Notes: generated by a model from the sequence alone, not told the origin. 64,000 nucleotides of DNA from Pseudomonadota bacterium (GCA_022560695.1 JADFSP010000006.1:1-64000); one strand, 5' to 3'; positions 34,008-44,814 are shown, counted from the first letter of the stretch. Numbers and translations are program-made.

Positions 34008-35435
34008 CTAGCGATTAACGAAGTTGAGCGCGCGATTGTCGGCGGCAAGCGCGGCTTCGTGAATGGCTTCCGCCAAGCTCGGATGAGCGTGAATTGTGCG
34101 CTGAACGTCCTCGGTGCTCGCCGAAAATTCCATCGCAAGCACGGCTTCCGCAATCAATTCTCCGGCCATCGGTCCGATGATGTGCACGCCGAGAATCTCA
34201 TCGTCATCCTTGGCCGCGATGACCTTTACCATGCCACTGGTTTGTTCCATCACCTTCGCCCGGCCACTCGCGGCAAAAGGAAATGATCCGGTTTTGTAAG
34301 GTCGTCCGCTGGCTTTTACTTCGTCCTCGGTCTTGCCGACCCAGGCGATCTCGGGTGCCGTGTAAATCACCGAAGGAACAACATCGTAGTTGACTTCCGA
34401 ACTCTCACCGGCGATCAGATCGGCTGCCATGACACCTTCTTCGGAACCCTTGTGCGCGAGCATGGGCCCACGAACGCAGTCGCCGATTGCAAATACACCT
34501 TTGACGCGAGTGCGACACGCATCATCGACGACGATGAAGCCGCGCTCGTCGAGCTGTATTCCGGAATCCTCGGCACACAAATCATCGGTGAACGGTCTGC
34601 GGCCAACCGCAACGATCAGTATGTCGACGTCGATCACCTGCTCGCCGGACGCATCGTCAAACTCCACCTTGACGCCTTTCTTGCCGGCTTTCGCCGAAGT
34701 GACTTTCGCGCCGAGGCGAATGTCGAGGCCCTGTTTCCTGAATTCCTTGCCAGCCACGCTCGCAACATCACGATCCGTCATGAACAAGAGTTCGTCCATC
34801 GCCTCCAGCACCGTTACCTTCGAACCGAGGCGCGCCCACACGCTTCCGAGTTCGAGCCCGATGATGCCGGCGCCGATAACGCCGAGGTGCTCCGGCACTT
34901 CATCAAATTCGAGCGCACTCCAGGAGTCGACAATCCTGTCGTCGTCGAAGGGCGCCAACTTGAGCTCCATCGGAGTCGAACCGGGAGCTAAAATTACGTG
35001 GCGCGCATCAATGATTTCGGCCTCGCCTGCGGCCGGTGTGAACTCGACTTTCTTGCCGGCCAGCAATTTTCCGTGGCCAACCAGCCCCTCCACTTTGTTT
35101 GCCTTGAAAAGACCGCCAATGCCACCGGTCAGTTGCCGAACGATGCTCGCGCGCCGCTTCTGCATGGCGGCGATATCAAGCTCGACTGCGCCGACCATGA
35201 TGCCGTGCTTCTTGAACTCATGCTTCGCACGATGGAATAGCTCGGAAGACTCGAGCAACGCTTTGGATGGAATACAACCCGCATTCAGACACGTACCACC
35301 AAAGGCGTGCTTGCCGTCCTTGTTTTGCCATTCGTCGATGCAGGCAACGGTCATGCCGTGCTGAGCCGCACGAATCGCAGCAATATAGCCGGCGGGACCG
35401 GCGCCGATGACGACAACGTCGAAACTTTTGCTCAT
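34008..35435 (-). CDS. lpdA: Dihydrolipoyl dehydrogenase (E3)
   Basis: A 475-residue flavoprotein that reoxidises lipoamide in 2-oxoacid dehydrogenases. FAD-binding GAGPAGYIAAIRAAQ lies near residue 10. The redox disulfide is in GGTCLNAGCIPSKALL (about 46-61). The NAD-binding motif is VIGAGIIGLELGSVW. The C-terminal HAHPSLAEAIHEAAL carries the catalytic His-Glu pair. GGAG five bases before the ATG fits a good start. It is the last gene of sucA-sucB-lpdA. Confidence 0.96.
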   Translation of the reverse strand: MSKSFDVVVIGAGPAGYIAAIRAAQHGMTVACIDEWQNKDGKHAFGGTCLNAGCIPSKALLESSELFHRAKHEFKKHGIMVGAVELDIAAMQKRRASIVRQLTGGIGGLFKANKVEGLVGHGKLLAGKKVEFTPAAGEAEIIDARHVILAPGSTPMELKLAPFDDDRIVDSWSALEFDEVPEHLGVIGAGIIGLELGSVWARLGSKVTVLEAMDELLFMTDRDVASVAGKEFRKQGLDIRLGAKVTSAKAGKKGVKVEFDDASGEQVIDVDILIVAVGRRPFTDDLCAEDSGIQLDERGFIVVDDACRTRVKGVFAIGDCVRGPMLAHKGSEEGVMAADLIAGESSEVNYDVVPSVIYTAPEIAWVGKTEDEVKASGRPYKTGSFPFAASGRAKVMEQTSGMVKVIAAKDDDEILGVHIIGPMAGELIAEAVLAMEFSASTEDVQRTIHAHPSLAEAIHEAALAADNRALNFVNR

Positions 35436-35449
35436 CTTTTCTCCGGTTC

Positions 35450-36667
35450 CTAAACCTGCAGCAACAGTCTGCTTGGATCCTCAAGCTGTTGTTTGATCGT
35501 CACAAGAAACTGCACAGCCTCACGGCCATCGATGATACGGTGATCATAGGTCAGAGCGAGATACATCATCGGCCGCGGGACGACCGCACCGTCGATAACC
35601 ACCGGTCGCTGCTCGATGGAATGCATGCCGAGGATTGCGCTCTGCGGTGGATTCAATATCGGCGTCGACATCATTGAACCGAAAATGCCACCATTCGTAA
35701 TCGTGAACGTGCCACCGGTAAGATCCTCCATACCGATCGAGCCATCCTGAACTTTCCTGGCCATGTCGCCAAGCTCCCTCTCAAAGCCGGCGAAACTCAA
35801 TTGATCGACGTCGCGAAGGACCGGCACCATCAAGCCACGCTCAGACGAAACGGCAATTCCGATGTCGTAGTAATTGTGGTAGATGATGTCATTGTCTTCA
35901 ACTGATGCATTGACGACCGGGAATTTCTTCAGACCTTCGACGACTGCCTTGGCGAAAAATGACATGAACCCGAGCCGGACGCCGTGCTCCTCCTCGAACG
36001 TTTCGCGGTAGCGGCTTCGCAACGCCTTGACTTCGGTCAGATCGACTTCATTAAATGTCGTCAGCATCGCCGCCTGCTGCTGTGCTGCAACCATTCGTTC
36101 CGCGATACGCGCACGTAGCCGTGTCATGGGCACGCGCTGCTCCTTGCGTTCGAGCGCAACGATGGTGCCATCGTCAGCACCCGCCGGTGCGGAATCGCCC
36201 GGTGCGACATTGCCGCCGTCATAAGACTTGAGAAACGACATGACGTCAGCCTTGGTCACACGACCGTCTTTGCCGCTACCGGTGACCATCGTCGCATCGA
36301 GATCGTGTTCGTCGAGCAATCGACGCACTGCGGGACTGGTCTTGACGACTTTGGCTGCCGCCGGCTCGCCGGGAATCTCTGCTGCGTCAACGGCTGCTGC
36401 GGCCGGCGCCGCGGCGACCTCGGCAGTAGCTCCTACCTGTAGAATCGCCAATACGTCCCCGGTCGTCACGGTCGTACCGTCGCCGATTTTGATGTCCTGC
36501 AGTACACCGGCAGCCGGTGCCGGAATCTCGAGAACCACTTTGTCCGTTTCCAGATCAACCAGATTTTCGTCACGAGATACCGAATCACCAATTTTCTTGT
36601 GCCACGCAACCAGAGTTGCATCGCTCACCGATTCCGGCAATGGTGGCACCTTGATCTCAATCGTCAT
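35450..36667 (-). CDS. sucB: 2-oxoglutarate dehydrogenase E2 (dihydrolipoyl succinyltransferase)
   Basis: A 405-residue E2. The N-terminal lipoyl domain contains the acceptor lysine in [17 protein letters not shown] (K near 43). An alanine-rich linker leads to the peripheral-subunit-binding domain ([20 protein letters not shown]). The catalytic domain ends with [19 protein letters not shown], where the His and Asp are active-site residues. It overlaps the sucA stop by four bases. It transfers succinyl groups to CoA in the TCA cycle. Confidence 0.96.
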   Translation of the reverse strand: MTIEIKVPPLPESVSDATLVAWHKKIGDSVSRDENLVDLETDKVVLEIPAPAAGVLQDIKIGDGTTVTTGDVLAILQVGATAEVAAAPAAAAVDAAEIPGEPAAAKVVKTSPAVRRLLDEHDLDATMVTGSGKDGRVTKADVMSFLKSYDGGNVAPGDSAPAGADDGTIVALERKEQRVPMTRLRARIAERMVAAQQQAAMLTTFNEVDLTEVKALRSRYRETFEEEHGVRLGFMSFFAKAVVEGLKKFPVVNASVEDNDIIYHNYYDIGIAVSSERGLMVPVLRDVDQLSFAGFERELGDMARKVQDGSIGMEDLTGGTFTITNGGIFGSMMSTPILNPPQSAILGMHSIEQRPVVIDGAVVPRPMMYLALTYDHRIIDGREAVQFLVTIKQQLEDPSRLLLQV

Positions 36668-39543
36668 TTGGACTTCCGTTTCGTTTTTCTGGGCTTGGCG
36701 GATTTGCTCGCCTTGATGTCAATGCCGAGAGCGGCCTCGACCAACGCCTGCTGTTGTCGTAAGTGAAGCTTGAATACTCCGGATGCCGGCGCCGCCGCAC
36801 TCTGCCGACCCGCATAGTAAAGATGCTGGTGATCTTGCAACGGCTCCTGTAACCGATGCCGGATCTGATACCACGCTCCCTGGTTCTGCGGTTCTTCCTG
36901 ACACCATACGATATTTTCGACATGCTGGTATTGCGATAGCAGTCTCGCATACTCGGCAATCGGAAATGGATACAGTTGCTCGACACGAATCAACGCCACG
37001 TCACGACAGCCGTGTACGTGCCGCGCTTCGAGCAGATCGTAATAAACTTTTCCGCTGCAAAATACGACACGACGCGAATCATCCGGCCCGATGTCTTCGA
37101 CCTCCGCGATGATCAGTTCGAATTGGCCGGTCGACAATTCGGTGACCGGCGATGCTGAGATCTTGTGGCGCAACAAGCTCTTCGGTGTCATGACGATCAA
37201 CGGTTTGCGAAATGATCGCAGCATCTGCCGGCGCAGCATGTGAAACATCTGCGACGGTGTCGACGGCACGCATACCTGCATGTTGTGCTCCGCGCATAGC
37301 TGCAGGAAGCGTTCGAGCCTGGCCGATGAGTGCTCCGGACCCTGCCCCTCGTATCCGTGCGGCAGGAACAGGGTGATGCCGCAAAGTCTTCCCCACTTCG
37401 CGTCGCCAGAACTGATGAACTGATCGATGACCACCTGAGCACCGTTGGCAAAATCACCGAACTGTGCCTCCCAGATTACCAATGTGTCCGGCTCGGTCGT
37501 CGAATAGCCGTATTCGAATCCAAGCACGGCTTCTTCCGATAGCAGGGAGTCGATGACGCGAAACGCATCGGGCCGATCGGAAATATGCTCGAGCGGCGTG
37601 TATTCGCGATTGTTGACCTGGCTGTGCAGGACCGCATGACGATGGAAAAATGTGCCACGGCTGCTGTCTTGCCCGACCAGCCGGCAGCAATAGCCATCCT
37701 CGAGCAAGGCCGCGTATGCCATCGTCTCGGCAAAGCCCCAATCCATGTCGACTTCACCAGCCGTCATTCGTTTGCGTTCGTCGACAATGCGCTGAACTCT
37801 TCCATGCAGCTTCATATCCGGTGGGAAGGTAGTCACGGCTGCGCCAATTTTCGCGACTCGACCCGGGCTGATCGTCGTATCGACGTACTCGTCCCAGGTC
37901 GCGTTGATATACGGTGACCAGTCAACCGTAAATTCGTTACCGATCATTCCCAGCGACGATTTTGGCACGGGTTCACCGTGGTCAAGCCGATCGCGATACT
38001 TTTCCTGCAGATCACTTACGCCGGCAGCCGTGATGATCTGCCTGTCAATCAGCTTGTCGGCATACAGCTCACGCGTCGTGCGATGCTTTCGTATGCGCGC
38101 GTACATGATTGGCTGGGTAGCCGCGGGCTCGTCTGCTTCATTGTGCCCGTGTCTGCGGTAGCAGACGAGATCAATGACCACGTCTTTCTTGAATTTCTGT
38201 CGATACTGAAGCGCCAGACGCGTCACAAAAATGGCAGCTTCCGGGTCGTCGCCATTCACATGAAATATCGGCGCCTCGATCATCTTCGCAACGTCACTGC
38301 AATAGTCGGTCGAGCGTGCATCGGACGGACGGCTCGTTGTAAATCCGATCTGATTATTGATGACGATATGAACGGTACCGCCTGTTCGAAAACCATTGGT
38401 CTGTGATATCTGGAAAGTTTCGGTGACGACCCCCTGTCCCGAGAACGAGGCGTCACCATGAATCAGCACCGGCAACACTTCCTGACGCTCAACATCGTCT
38501 CGTCGCTGCTGTCGCGCGCGCACCGAACCCTGCACGACCGGGTTGACAATTTCCAGATGCGAGGGATTGAACGCGAGCGCGATATGCACGTTCCCGCCCG
38601 GCGTTTTCATGTCCGCCGAAAATCCCTTGTGGTATTTGACGTCACCCGAGCCCTTGAGCTCCCCGGGGTCGTAGTCGCCCTCAAATTCCTCGAACAATTC
38701 GTCCGCTGACTTGCCGAGAATATTGACGAGTACGTTGATACGCCCGCGATGCGCCATTCCGATCACAATTTCGCGAATGCCGGAAATACCGCCCTGATGA
38801 ATCAGATCGTCAAGCATCGGAATCAGGCTTTCGCCGCCTTCGAGGGAGAAACGCTTTTGACCGACGTAACGCGTGTGCAAATAGTGCTCGATGCCTTCGG
38901 CACTCGTCAGCTGCTCCAGTATCGTCAGGCGCTCTTTACTGGACAACGTATCTGCCGCTGCCCCCTTTTCGTATCGGCTGCGTAGCCATAGCCGCTCTCG
39001 AGCCCGCGAGATGTGCGCGAATTCGGCGCCAATCTTGCCACAGTAGAGAGACTGCAACAGGGCAATGATTTCCCTGAGCTTCATCCGCTTGGCGCTATTG
39101 CTGACCAGCCCACCGGTATAGAAATCGTCGTCCATATCAGCCTCGGTCAAGCCGAGGTAATCCAGCTTCAACACGCCAGGCACTGGCCGCTCCATGAGCC
39201 CCAGCGGGTCGATGTCGGCAATCTGATGGCCGCGTAAGCCATAGACCTGTATCAATCTGGACACCGCGGCCTGTTTTTCCCCGGAAGGCATGGCGCTGCC
39301 GGAGACTGCCGACCTGATACGGCCACTGCGGCGGCCATTCCTGGCAAGATTCAGCAGGTCGTCGCGGATCGGCGAGTGAGCAATTTCGCTGTCAGGGTCA
39401 CCCAGCGATTCGAAATATTCAGCCCACTCGTCGGGAATCGATTCCGGCTGGTTCAGGAACTTTTCGTACAGGGCTTCGACAGCACTGGCGTTGGTGCCGA
39501 ACAGCGGTGTCGAGGCGTACTGGTCCTTCAGGGAAGTGCTCAT
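36664..39543 (-). CDS. sucA: 2-oxoglutarate dehydrogenase E1
   Basis: A 959-residue thiamine-diphosphate enzyme that decarboxylates 2-oxoglutarate. The N-terminus [33 protein letters not shown] matches the E2-binding arm. The ThDP-binding region is [11 protein letters not shown]...NNQIGFTTS. The [12 protein letters not shown] motif is typical. A transketolase-like pyrimidine domain ([26 protein letters not shown]) follows. It is the first gene of sucA-sucB-lpdA. Length is normal for the family. Confidence 0.97.
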   Translation of the reverse strand: MSTSLKDQYASTPLFGTNASAVEALYEKFLNQPESIPDEWAEYFESLGDPDSEIAHSPIRDDLLNLARNGRRSGRIRSAVSGSAMPSGEKQAAVSRLIQVYGLRGHQIADIDPLGLMERPVPGVLKLDYLGLTEADMDDDFYTGGLVSNSAKRMKLREIIALLQSLYCGKIGAEFAHISRARERLWLRSRYEKGAAADTLSSKERLTILEQLTSAEGIEHYLHTRYVGQKRFSLEGGESLIPMLDDLIHQGGISGIREIVIGMAHRGRINVLVNILGKSADELFEEFEGDYDPGELKGSGDVKYHKGFSADMKTPGGNVHIALAFNPSHLEIVNPVVQGSVRARQQRRDDVERQEVLPVLIHGDASFSGQGVVTETFQISQTNGFRTGGTVHIVINNQIGFTTSRPSDARSTDYCSDVAKMIEAPIFHVNGDDPEAAIFVTRLALQYRQKFKKDVVIDLVCYRRHGHNEADEPAATQPIMYARIRKHRTTRELYADKLIDRQIITAAGVSDLQEKYRDRLDHGEPVPKSSLGMIGNEFTVDWSPYINATWDEYVDTTISPGRVAKIGAAVTTFPPDMKLHGRVQRIVDERKRMTAGEVDMDWGFAETMAYAALLEDGYCCRLVGQDSSRGTFFHRHAVLHSQVNNREYTPLEHISDRPDAFRVIDSLLSEEAVLGFEYGYSTTEPDTLVIWEAQFGDFANGAQVVIDQFISSGDAKWGRLCGITLFLPHGYEGQGPEHSSARLERFLQLCAEHNMQVCVPSTPSQMFHMLRRQMLRSFRKPLIVMTPKSLLRHKISASPVTELSTGQFELIIAEVEDIGPDDSRRVVFCSGKVYYDLLEARHVHGCRDVALIRVEQLYPFPIAEYARLLSQYQHVENIVWCQEEPQNQGAWYQIRHRLQEPLQDHQHLYYAGRQSAAAPASGVFKLHLRQQQALVEAALGIDIKASKSAKPRKTKRKSK

Positions 39544-39655
39544 GACAATAGGAACTTGCGGGCCCTGCGAGGCCCCTCGTGGGTTGCTTGAATCGCAGCT
39601 TGCAAACGGGGCGCTAGTTTATCCCAAGCCATTGACGTTGGGAATCGAATCGCCG

Positions 39656-40132
39656 CTACAGCACCTTTAGCAGGTGGATGAACTCGTAGCAGACCAGGCA
39701 GCAGTAGAAACTGAAGAATATTGTGAGCAGCAATCCGGTCCGAAACCGATTCAGAAACCGGGCCTTCGCGAGAAACACGAGTATCAGAATACTGGTGCCA
39801 GTGAGAATCATTTTGCTGGCAGTAAACGCAGCCGTGCCGTGCCCCAGTAAAACTGCCATGAACGGGTTTGCCTCGATCATGCCCGCATCGAGCAACTTGA
39901 GCGTCATGATCGCATCGATGCAGCTCAGCAACATCGTGCCGACGGCGAGGAAGAACAGCCACGGATGGTGCCAGTCGAGGAACACAACATCGTCTTCGTC
40001 GCGTCTGCGTATGTCACGCCGACGCGAGCGGAGGAACCCGAATAATACAGTGCGCCAGGTAAACCTTCGCCGGTTCACCTCATCCCGTTTGTCATCGACT
40101 GCGTCGGTCACATCCATTCGTGCCATCCCCAT
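39656..40132 (-). CDS. DUF5658-like membrane protein
   Basis: A 158-residue inner-membrane protein with an unusually basic N-terminal 45 residues (RSRRRDIRRRDED). Three hydrophobic segments follow (about 55-75, 100-120 and 130-150). The pattern SCIDAIMTLKLLDAGMIEANPFMAVLL fits the DUF5658 signature, with a D in the first helix and an E-x-NP motif after it. Function is unknown. It is divergent from alkB, with 178 bp between the two starts. Confidence 0.65.
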   Translation of the reverse strand: MGMARMDVTDAVDDKRDEVNRRRFTWRTVLFGFLRSRRRDIRRRDEDDVVFLDWHHPWLFFLAVGTMLLSCIDAIMTLKLLDAGMIEANPFMAVLLGHGTAAFTASKMILTGTSILILVFLAKARFLNRFRTGLLLTIFFSFYCCLVCYEFIHLLKVL

Positions 40133-40310
40133 TCGTCTGTTTTCTGTCCTGGCGGGTTCGGACCCATCATATTTGGGTAATCGTGTTCAAAGCTGTGACA
40201 GAATCTGCAGTTTTACGCCTGACCCGCACCGTGTTGCCGATTGGAGCTGTCCCGCAAAAGAGCGATAATCACGGCTTCCCGGTATTCGGCACATCACAAG
40301 ACCCGACTCG

Positions 40311-41519
40311 ATGAAAACGTATTCAGCAACATTATCAAGCGGCGAAACCGTTCTCTATGTGGACCGCAAGCGCTGGCTCTGGCTTCTGTCCGTCATCTAC
40401 CCGCTGCAGCCATTGCCCGGAATGTGGCTGCACTCGATGACGGGCAGTCAGCTCTGGCTGCTGCTGCCGTTGCTGCTGAACTACGGGATTGCACCACTGA
40501 TTGACTGGCTGGTGGGCGAAGATCGTAACAATCCGCCCGAGGAAGTCGTGATGCAGGTTAACGGGGACTTCTACTATCGGCGTCTGTGCTATGCCGCCGT
40601 GCCACTGCACTACGTTTCCATGATCGGTGTCGCGTGGTACATCGGCACGCAGGATCTGAGCTGGTGGGCCGTGCTTGGGCTGGCGGCAGTTGCCGGCATG
40701 GCGTCGGGGCTGGCCATCAACACGGGCCACGAGCTCGGCCACAAGAACTCGTTCCTTGAAAAGACACTCGCGAAAATCGTACTGGCCGTGCCGGCCTATG
40801 GCCACTTCACAATCGATCATAACCGCGGACACCATCGCGACGTCGCAACACCGGAAGATCCATCAAGCGCGAGAATGGGTGAAAGCATTTACAAATTCGC
40901 CCTGCGGGATTTTGCCGGGGCATTCATGCGCGCCTGGTCATTTGAGAGAGAGCGGCTCGCGCCTCGCGACAAGTCGGTATGGCACCCCAAAAATCAAATA
41001 CTGCAGTCGTTTGCTCTTACTGCCACACTATCGTTCGGCTTGATCGCCGCATTCGGCTGGATAATGATCCCGTTCCTGCTCGTCCATAACGTGTTTGCAT
41101 GGTGGCAGCTGACCAGTGCAAATTACGTCCAGCATTACGGGTTATTGCGCCAGCAAGACGAACAGGGTCGGTACGAACGGTGCGAGCCGCATCACTCCTG
41201 GAACAGCAATCATGTTTTCAGCAACCTGGTATTGTTCCACCTCGAACGTCACTCGGACCATCATGCGCACCCGTACCGACGGTACCAGTCGCTGCGCCAT
41301 TTTGACGACATACCGCAACTTCCGAACGGCTACTTCGGAGTCTACCTGCTCGCCTACATACCGTGGCTTTGGTTCCATGTCATGGACAAGCGATTATTGA
41401 ACCTGCCCCATGTCCAGGGCGATCTGGATAAACTCAACATCGACGATGATGCGCGGGCGGCGATCTTTCTGCAATACGGACGCAACCAGATGATCGAGCC
41501 AACGCTCGGTTCCCCATAA
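40311..41519 (+). CDS. alkB: Alkane 1-monooxygenase (AlkB family)
   Basis: A 402-residue integral-membrane non-haem di-iron hydroxylase that oxidises medium-chain alkanes to 1-alkanols. The histidine boxes are all seen: HELGHK (140-145), HNRGHH (170-175) and RHSDHHAH (313-320), plus the hydroxylase motif NYVQHYGL (271-278), where Q replaces the more common E. About six membrane segments are visible. Electron donors (rubredoxin and its reductase) are not encoded nearby. A fatty-acid-like substrate cannot be excluded, but the motif set favours AlkB. Confidence 0.93.
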   Translation: MKTYSATLSSGETVLYVDRKRWLWLLSVIYPLQPLPGMWLHSMTGSQLWLLLPLLLNYGIAPLIDWLVGEDRNNPPEEVVMQVNGDFYYRRLCYAAVPLHYVSMIGVAWYIGTQDLSWWAVLGLAAVAGMASGLAINTGHELGHKNSFLEKTLAKIVLAVPAYGHFTIDHNRGHHRDVATPEDPSSARMGESIYKFALRDFAGAFMRAWSFERERLAPRDKSVWHPKNQILQSFALTATLSFGLIAAFGWIMIPFLLVHNVFAWWQLTSANYVQHYGLLRQQDEQGRYERCEPHHSWNSNHVFSNLVLFHLERHSDHHAHPYRRYQSLRHFDDIPQLPNGYFGVYLLAYIPWLWFHVMDKRLLNLPHVQGDLDKLNIDDDARAAIFLQYGRNQMIEPTLGSP

Positions 41520-41685
41520 GGCAAACTGAATCTCCGGAGTCCGGTGACCGGTACAGGAAAGATCCGCGGCAACTTTGAACGGCGGGCGTGAGCGCTGTTT
41601 TGCAACGATTTGCCGAAATAATTGGCCTGGCGCGATGGTCTCACCGCGGTAGTCTGTGCGATCCAACTTTTCAGGACCCGATTCG

Positions 41686-42507
41686 ATGACCGCAAAGCGT
41701 TCGATTCGTGCGCCAATCGTCGCAATACTCGTGATCCTGACTGCGGCATTGTTTGCACGATCGTTTTTGCAACTGCGACTGCAAGAACGGGGGGTTGACG
41801 CAGACTTCGCGAAGGACCTGAGTTACCTGGTCGTGCCGGTCATCCTCGGCATCCTGATGTTTCCGATTCTCAGAGACAACAAGACGTTTCTGCTCGGCTT
41901 GTTCCGAAGAAAGTACCTGACGTTGCGGCTGGTCGCCACCGCAATCGCTATCGGCGTATTGATGCGAATAGCATGGTGGTGCCAGCTCGTTGTGCGAGTT
42001 TCGTTTGGAATCTCCGTGGATCCCGATCCTGCGGCCCTCGCTGGACCGAGCTTCTCTTTTGGTTGCCCCCCGTTACCCGTTATCGCGCTGGGTTTTGTCG
42101 TCATGGCCGTGCTGATTCCCGTCATCGAGGAAATCGTTCACCGCGGCCTGATCCAGTCATCGATGAGCCGCCGCGGACCAGTGGTCGCTATTACTACATC
42201 GGCCATCCTGTTTGCCGTATTTCATCCACCAGCGTCGTACCTGTTCGTCTTCGCCTGGGGCATCGTCTTTGGCATTCAATTCTGGAAATCGCAGACTCTA
42301 TTGCCTTCATTGGTATCGCATGCCACTTACAACGGTCTGATCCAGCTCGACTGGCGTTGCATGACGGGCACGTGGAACCCCCCGAGCTCCGATTTGCCGC
42401 TGATCTGGCCGGGTGTCGTCGCAATCGGCGGGCTGGCGTTTTCCATCGGCATGGTTGCCTGGCTTATTTTGAAAAATGTCGGGATGCACACGGCATCCCG
42501 ACATTAG
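41686..42507 (+). CDS. CPBP-family intramembrane metalloprotease
   Basis: A 273-residue polytopic membrane protein of the CAAX-protease/bacteriocin-processing (Abi) family. The three catalytic motifs are present: EEIVHR (148-153), FAVFH (176-180) and SHATYN (211-216). I chose the ATG at 41686 over an in-frame start at 41656. In Gram-positive bacteriocin loci such proteins serve as self-immunity or processing factors. Here it faces, tail to tail with seven bases between stops, a gene for a double-glycine-leader peptide; a link between them is inferred. Confidence 0.88.
   Translation: MTAKRSIRAPIVAILVILTAALFARSFLQLRLQERGVDADFAKDLSYLVVPVILGILMFPILRDNKTFLLGLFRRKYLTLRLVATAIAIGVLMRIAWWCQLVVRVSFGISVDPDPAALAGPSFSFGCPPLPVIALGFVVMAVLIPVIEEIVHRGLIQSSMSRRGPVVAITTSAILFAVFHPPASYLFVFAWGIVFGIQFWKSQTLLPSLVSHATYNGLIQLDWRCMTGTWNPPSSDLPLIWPGVVAIGGLAFSIGMVAWLILKNVGMHTASRH
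42470..42505 (-). terminator. Intrinsic terminator of the GG-leader peptide gene
   Basis: AATGTCGGGATG (42475-42486) pairs perfectly with CATCCCGACATT (42494-42505) over a seven-base loop. Read on the minus strand it is followed by TTTTTC. It starts nine bases after the peptide stop codon. The hairpin also covers the last codons of the CPBP gene, so it may stop transcription from both sides. Confidence 0.8.
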
Positions 42508-42513
42508 AACGCG

Positions 42514-42702
42514 CTACAGCGCGTCGGCGACGCGTTCGATGATGTACGACGTCGCTTCGATAAGGCCTTCATACAAATTGATCATTTCGTCGCCAAACGT
42601 GCCTGTATCGTTGATACCGCCATACGTGTTGCCGCCATCGCCCGAGCACGAATCGCTGCCGCCCGACACGAAATCCAGTTCACTTGCTGTTAGTTCCCGC
42701 AT
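42514..42702 (-). CDS. Double-glycine-leader peptide (bacteriocin-like precursor)
   Basis: A 62-residue peptide. The N-terminus MRELTASELDFVSGG is a classic double-glycine leader as in class II bacteriocins and microcins (L at -12, L/E pattern, V at -4, GG at -2/-1). The remaining 47 residues are glycine- and aspartate-rich first (SGDGGNTYGGINDTG), then amphipathic (EMINLYEGLIEATSYIIERV). A perfect AAGGAGG lies seven bases ahead of the ATG, and an intrinsic terminator follows at once, indicating a small, well-translated single gene. No peptidase-containing ABC exporter lies in the window, so export must be handled elsewhere. Bioactivity is inferred. Confidence 0.78.
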   Translation of the reverse strand: MRELTASELDFVSGGSDSCSGDGGNTYGGINDTGTFGDEMINLYEGLIEATSYIIERVADAL

Positions 42703-42940
42703 GATTCAACCTCCTTGTTGAATGATGTCAGTCGTCATTTGCGCGTCCTGCGCACTATCAACGTAATCGTTGCCTCAGTGGCTAACAGCCCGATTAATGC
42801 GGCATTTGGCCGATATTTGACAAATTCGGCGCAACTGACCCCCGAAGCGTCTCTCAGCCTGTGATACGCCGCACAGAACGTGCTGTTCCAGCGGTCTACG
42901 CTGCCAAGGCAATTCTTCGTTTGGGCAAACGGATACGATC

Positions 42941-43600
42941 ATGAAAAATATTCTCGCAAGAGCTTGCCTGTTGTCGGTGGCATTTTGCGCGGCCGGCGTG
43001 GCAAGTGCAGACAATTCATTCGGCATAGGCGTGAAAGCCGGCACACTGGGAATCGGCATTGAGGCAATCTGGAGGCCGATTCCGTTCATGGATATTCGGG
43101 TCGGCGCCAATTCGTACGATTATACGTACAACGGTCCACAGGCAGGCCTGGACTACAACGGAACTCTGAAGCTCGATACCGTGTACGCGACGGGCAATTT
43201 CCACTTCCCGTTGAGCCCGTTCCGCATCACTGCGGGCCTGTTCTCGAATGGCAACGAGTTCCAGTTTACCAGCGTCGACAGCGGTACTTTCGATATCGGC
43301 GGCAGCACGTACACCCTGGCCGACGTCGGATCGCTGACCAGCGTCGTGTCATTTGAGGACACGGCGCCCTACCTTGGTATCGGTTTCGACTTTACCGTGT
43401 TCGACAAGGTCGGCATGAACCTCGACCTGGGCGTTCTTTGGCAGGATGAGCCGGTTGTAACGATGCAGGCCTCGGGTTTACTTGCGAATGACCCGACGTT
43501 TCTCGCGGCCGTCGAAATAGAGCGGCAGCAACTTGCCGACGAAATGAGCAGTTTCAAGGCCTATCCGGTCGTATCACTGGGCTTCGTCTTTAACTTCTGA
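42941..43600 (+). CDS. Predicted outer-membrane beta-barrel protein
   Basis: A 219-residue exported protein. The signal peptide (ARACLLSVAFCAAGVASA) ends near residue 23. Mature strands alternate, starting FGIGVKAGTLGIGIEAIWRP, and the last strand PVVSLGFVFNF ends in phenylalanine, fitting a BAM-assembled barrel. It resembles uncharacterised proteobacterial barrels; no specific channel family is identified. It is divergent from the GG-leader peptide gene across a 238-bp gap with no other gene. Confidence 0.7.
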   Translation: MKNILARACLLSVAFCAAGVASADNSFGIGVKAGTLGIGIEAIWRPIPFMDIRVGANSYDYTYNGPQAGLDYNGTLKLDTVYATGNFHFPLSPFRITAGLFSNGNEFQFTSVDSGTFDIGGSTYTLADVGSLTSVVSFEDTAPYLGIGFDFTVFDKVGMNLDLGVLWQDEPVVTMQASGLLANDPTFLAAVEIERQQLADEMSSFKAYPVVSLGFVFNF

Positions 43601-43740
43601 TCGGCGGCGATTATCGGACCATTTCGCGGCTCTTAGAGCCATGCGTAAACAGGTCGGACGCAGCTGCAGCGGCGGAAAATTCCTGAATTGCCCGCGTGCG
43701 ATCGCGGGCCAGATGCATTGCTGCCGAATCGGCCATGCGA

Positions 43741-44804
43741 CTAGTGTGACATTTGCGCAATTTTCAACATGGCCTCGAGACTGCGATCAACGTCAGCCTC
43801 GGTCGTCGACCAATTGCAAACGCTGATGCGCATTGCCGTCTTCTGCTGCCAGACCGTTACGCCGCACCAGCAGGTACCTTCACGCTGAATCTCGTCGATG
43901 ATTCTTCGGGTGGTCACATCATCGCCAAAAGAGATCAACACCTGGTTGAGGACCACGTCGTTCAATATCTCGAAACAGGCCTTTCGAAACCCGTCTGCAA
44001 ATCGTTGCGCCAAGCCGCAGCAGCGCGCGACAAGATCATCGACACCCTGCCGACCGAGTGATCGCAGCGCCGCCCAGACATCGATGCCGCGCGCGCGTCG
44101 CGAAAATTCAGGTGTGAAGTCGGAGGGATTACGAAATTCAGATTCCGTAGTCAGGTATTCGGCGGTTATCGACATGGCAGCCTTCAGGGCCGCCCCGTCA
44201 CGCACGAACGCGACTCCACTATCGTAGGGCACGTTGAGCCATTTGTGGGCATCTGTTGCCCACGAGTCCGCGTCCTCGATACCCGCGGCCAGATGGCGGT
44301 AGTCTGCCGCCGCTGCCGCCCACAATCCGAATGCGCCGTCCACATGCACCCATGCGCCGGCAGGACGAACCGCCGCGCAAATTTTGCCGATCGGATCGAA
44401 CGCGCCGGTATTGACGTTTCCTGCCTGTGTGCAGACGATCGTCGGGCCTTCGACCTTCGGTATTTCGTCCGCGATCATGCGACCCTGATTGTCAACCGGA
44501 ATGCGCTCGGCGCGATCTCTGCCGAGGCCCAGCATGCCGAGTGATTTGATGACCGTCGGGTGCGCCTCCGCGCTGACAATTACCGTGATCGGCGGCGCTC
44601 CGACAAGTCTGTCGGCTTCGACGTCTCATCCAGCATTGCCAGAATTTCGGCATCCGTGGAACCCTCGTCAGGCATGGGCTCGATAAAGCCGGCTACGGCT
44701 GTGACAGCTTGCGCACTTGGCGCGACATGGCGATCCGCAATTTCGTCTCGATATCGAATGCCGCGTTTGGCGGCGTCCAGCAGAATATTCCTGATCGAAT
44801 TCAA
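43741..44804 (-). pseudogene. PLP-dependent decarboxylase, broken by internal deletion and frameshift
   Basis: The N-terminal piece (44804 down to about 44610) starts MNSIRNILLDAAKRGIRYRDEIADRHVAPSAQAV and ends near LAMLDETSKPT. A frame change then leads to LVGAPPITVIVSAEAHPTVIK and the remaining enzyme. Family members have about 100 residues between these points (the substrate- and PLP-binding GFVTGG...TGATMAN segment); they are missing. The catalytic lysine region ATDAHKWLNVPYDSG survives. With the core deleted and the frame broken, the product cannot be a normal group II decarboxylase. The downstream MFS gene lies 10 bp away. Confidence 0.8.
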
Positions 44805-44814
44805 AACCTGACTC

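Noticed and set aside
34390..35364. 324-aa plus-strand frame
   Set aside because: Antisense to lpdA, low-complexity serine/proline content.
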